A DNA stretch of 28,083 nucleotides from Haplomitrium mnioides (lineage: Eukaryota; Marchantiophyta; Haplomitriopsida; Calobryales): contig JBNGIS010034147.1 of the NCBI GenBank assembly GCA_049999725.1, positions 1 to 28,083 on the forward strand, given 5' to 3'. Shown piece after piece: positions 27,868-28,083 of this stretch (positions are counted from its first letter, which is position 1; the number at the start of each line of letters is the position of its first letter). The position numbers and the translations under genes were made by a program. The notes under the pieces were generated by a model. That model saw only the letters and a list, made by a program, of their open reading frames with translations, had not been told where the DNA came from and did no database searches.

Positions 27868-28083
27868 ATACGTTATCAACACGAGAGTAGCTCAATAATT
27901 TTTTTTTTAAATCACCTTCTTCCTATGAGCTGCACATTTTTTCTTTCAAAAATCTATTTAGGAATCCTAATTTGCTTCCCCCCATACTCTAATATATTCA
28001 AATTTTAAGTTTTCTTCATATAACCATTTTATATAATATAATAATATATTATATTCTTTCTTCAAGCTCATGCACAACGATCA
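27868..28083 (+). other. Putative start of the internal region of the copia-like element
   Basis: CGTTATCAACACGAGAG (about 27871) could be the primer-binding region. The following sequence is a T run and A/T-rich DNA with no coding frame before the window ends. Confidence 0.3.

Noticed and set aside
1-28083. tRNA, rRNA or other structured RNA genes
   Set aside because: Scanned by eye for tRNA arm patterns and conserved rRNA strings; none seen apart from the retrotransposon primer-binding site.

Overview
The window reads as nuclear DNA of a land plant. It is AT-rich, made almost entirely of mobile and repetitive DNA, and its broken genes carry GT-AG introns. The evidence is two Ty3/gypsy chromoviruses with C-terminal chromodomains, a possible Ty1/copia LTR, and large tandem arrays. 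The transposase type seen here is, as I recall, commoner in non-flowering plants (bryophytes, ferns, lycophytes), but I cannot name the species. No intact host gene is visible.

Layout: 1-2365 is the 3' part of a chromovirus: RNase H remnant, long open integrase-chromodomain frame, polypurine tract and 565-bp 3' LTR. 2366-4628 has no clear gene and shows a degenerate 119-bp tandem duplication, a long pyrimidine-rich stretch and a purine tract. 4629-6024 and 10914-14190 are arrays of a 42-bp minisatellite, split by a heavily decayed chromovirus (6025-10913). 14191-23094 holds two decayed, divergent, intron-containing genes. 23095-25068 is a 2-kb fold-back inverted repeat. 25069-27245 is a third 42-bp array. 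27246-28083 is AT-rich DNA with a likely copia-type LTR running off the right edge.

The most interesting part is 14.2-23.1 kb. On the minus strand (19275 to 15109) lies a broken gene whose frames read as an N-terminal unknown region, a ParB/sulfiredoxin-like domain (GNHS motif) and a C-terminal DNA amino-methyltransferase domain in beta-class order (NIPY-type motif IV before a DLCS-type motif I). That domain pairing is typical of phage and bacterial mobile-element proteins. About 620 bp away and divergent on the plus strand lies a gene resembling the DUF7869 group of RNase H-like, transposase-like proteins. I infer that the two may be the cargo/modification and mobilisation genes of one large DNA transposon. 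The introns of 442, 672 and 763 bp, the region downstream of the methyltransferase, and a probable fourth intron all carry clusters of short palindrome-cored repeats (CCATGCGCGCATGG-like). Their two arms change together from unit to unit.

Most premature stops are one C-to-T or G-to-A step from a plausible sense codon. This fits deamination of methylated cytosines in silenced repeats. All domain assignments are by eye from motifs; no database search was run.
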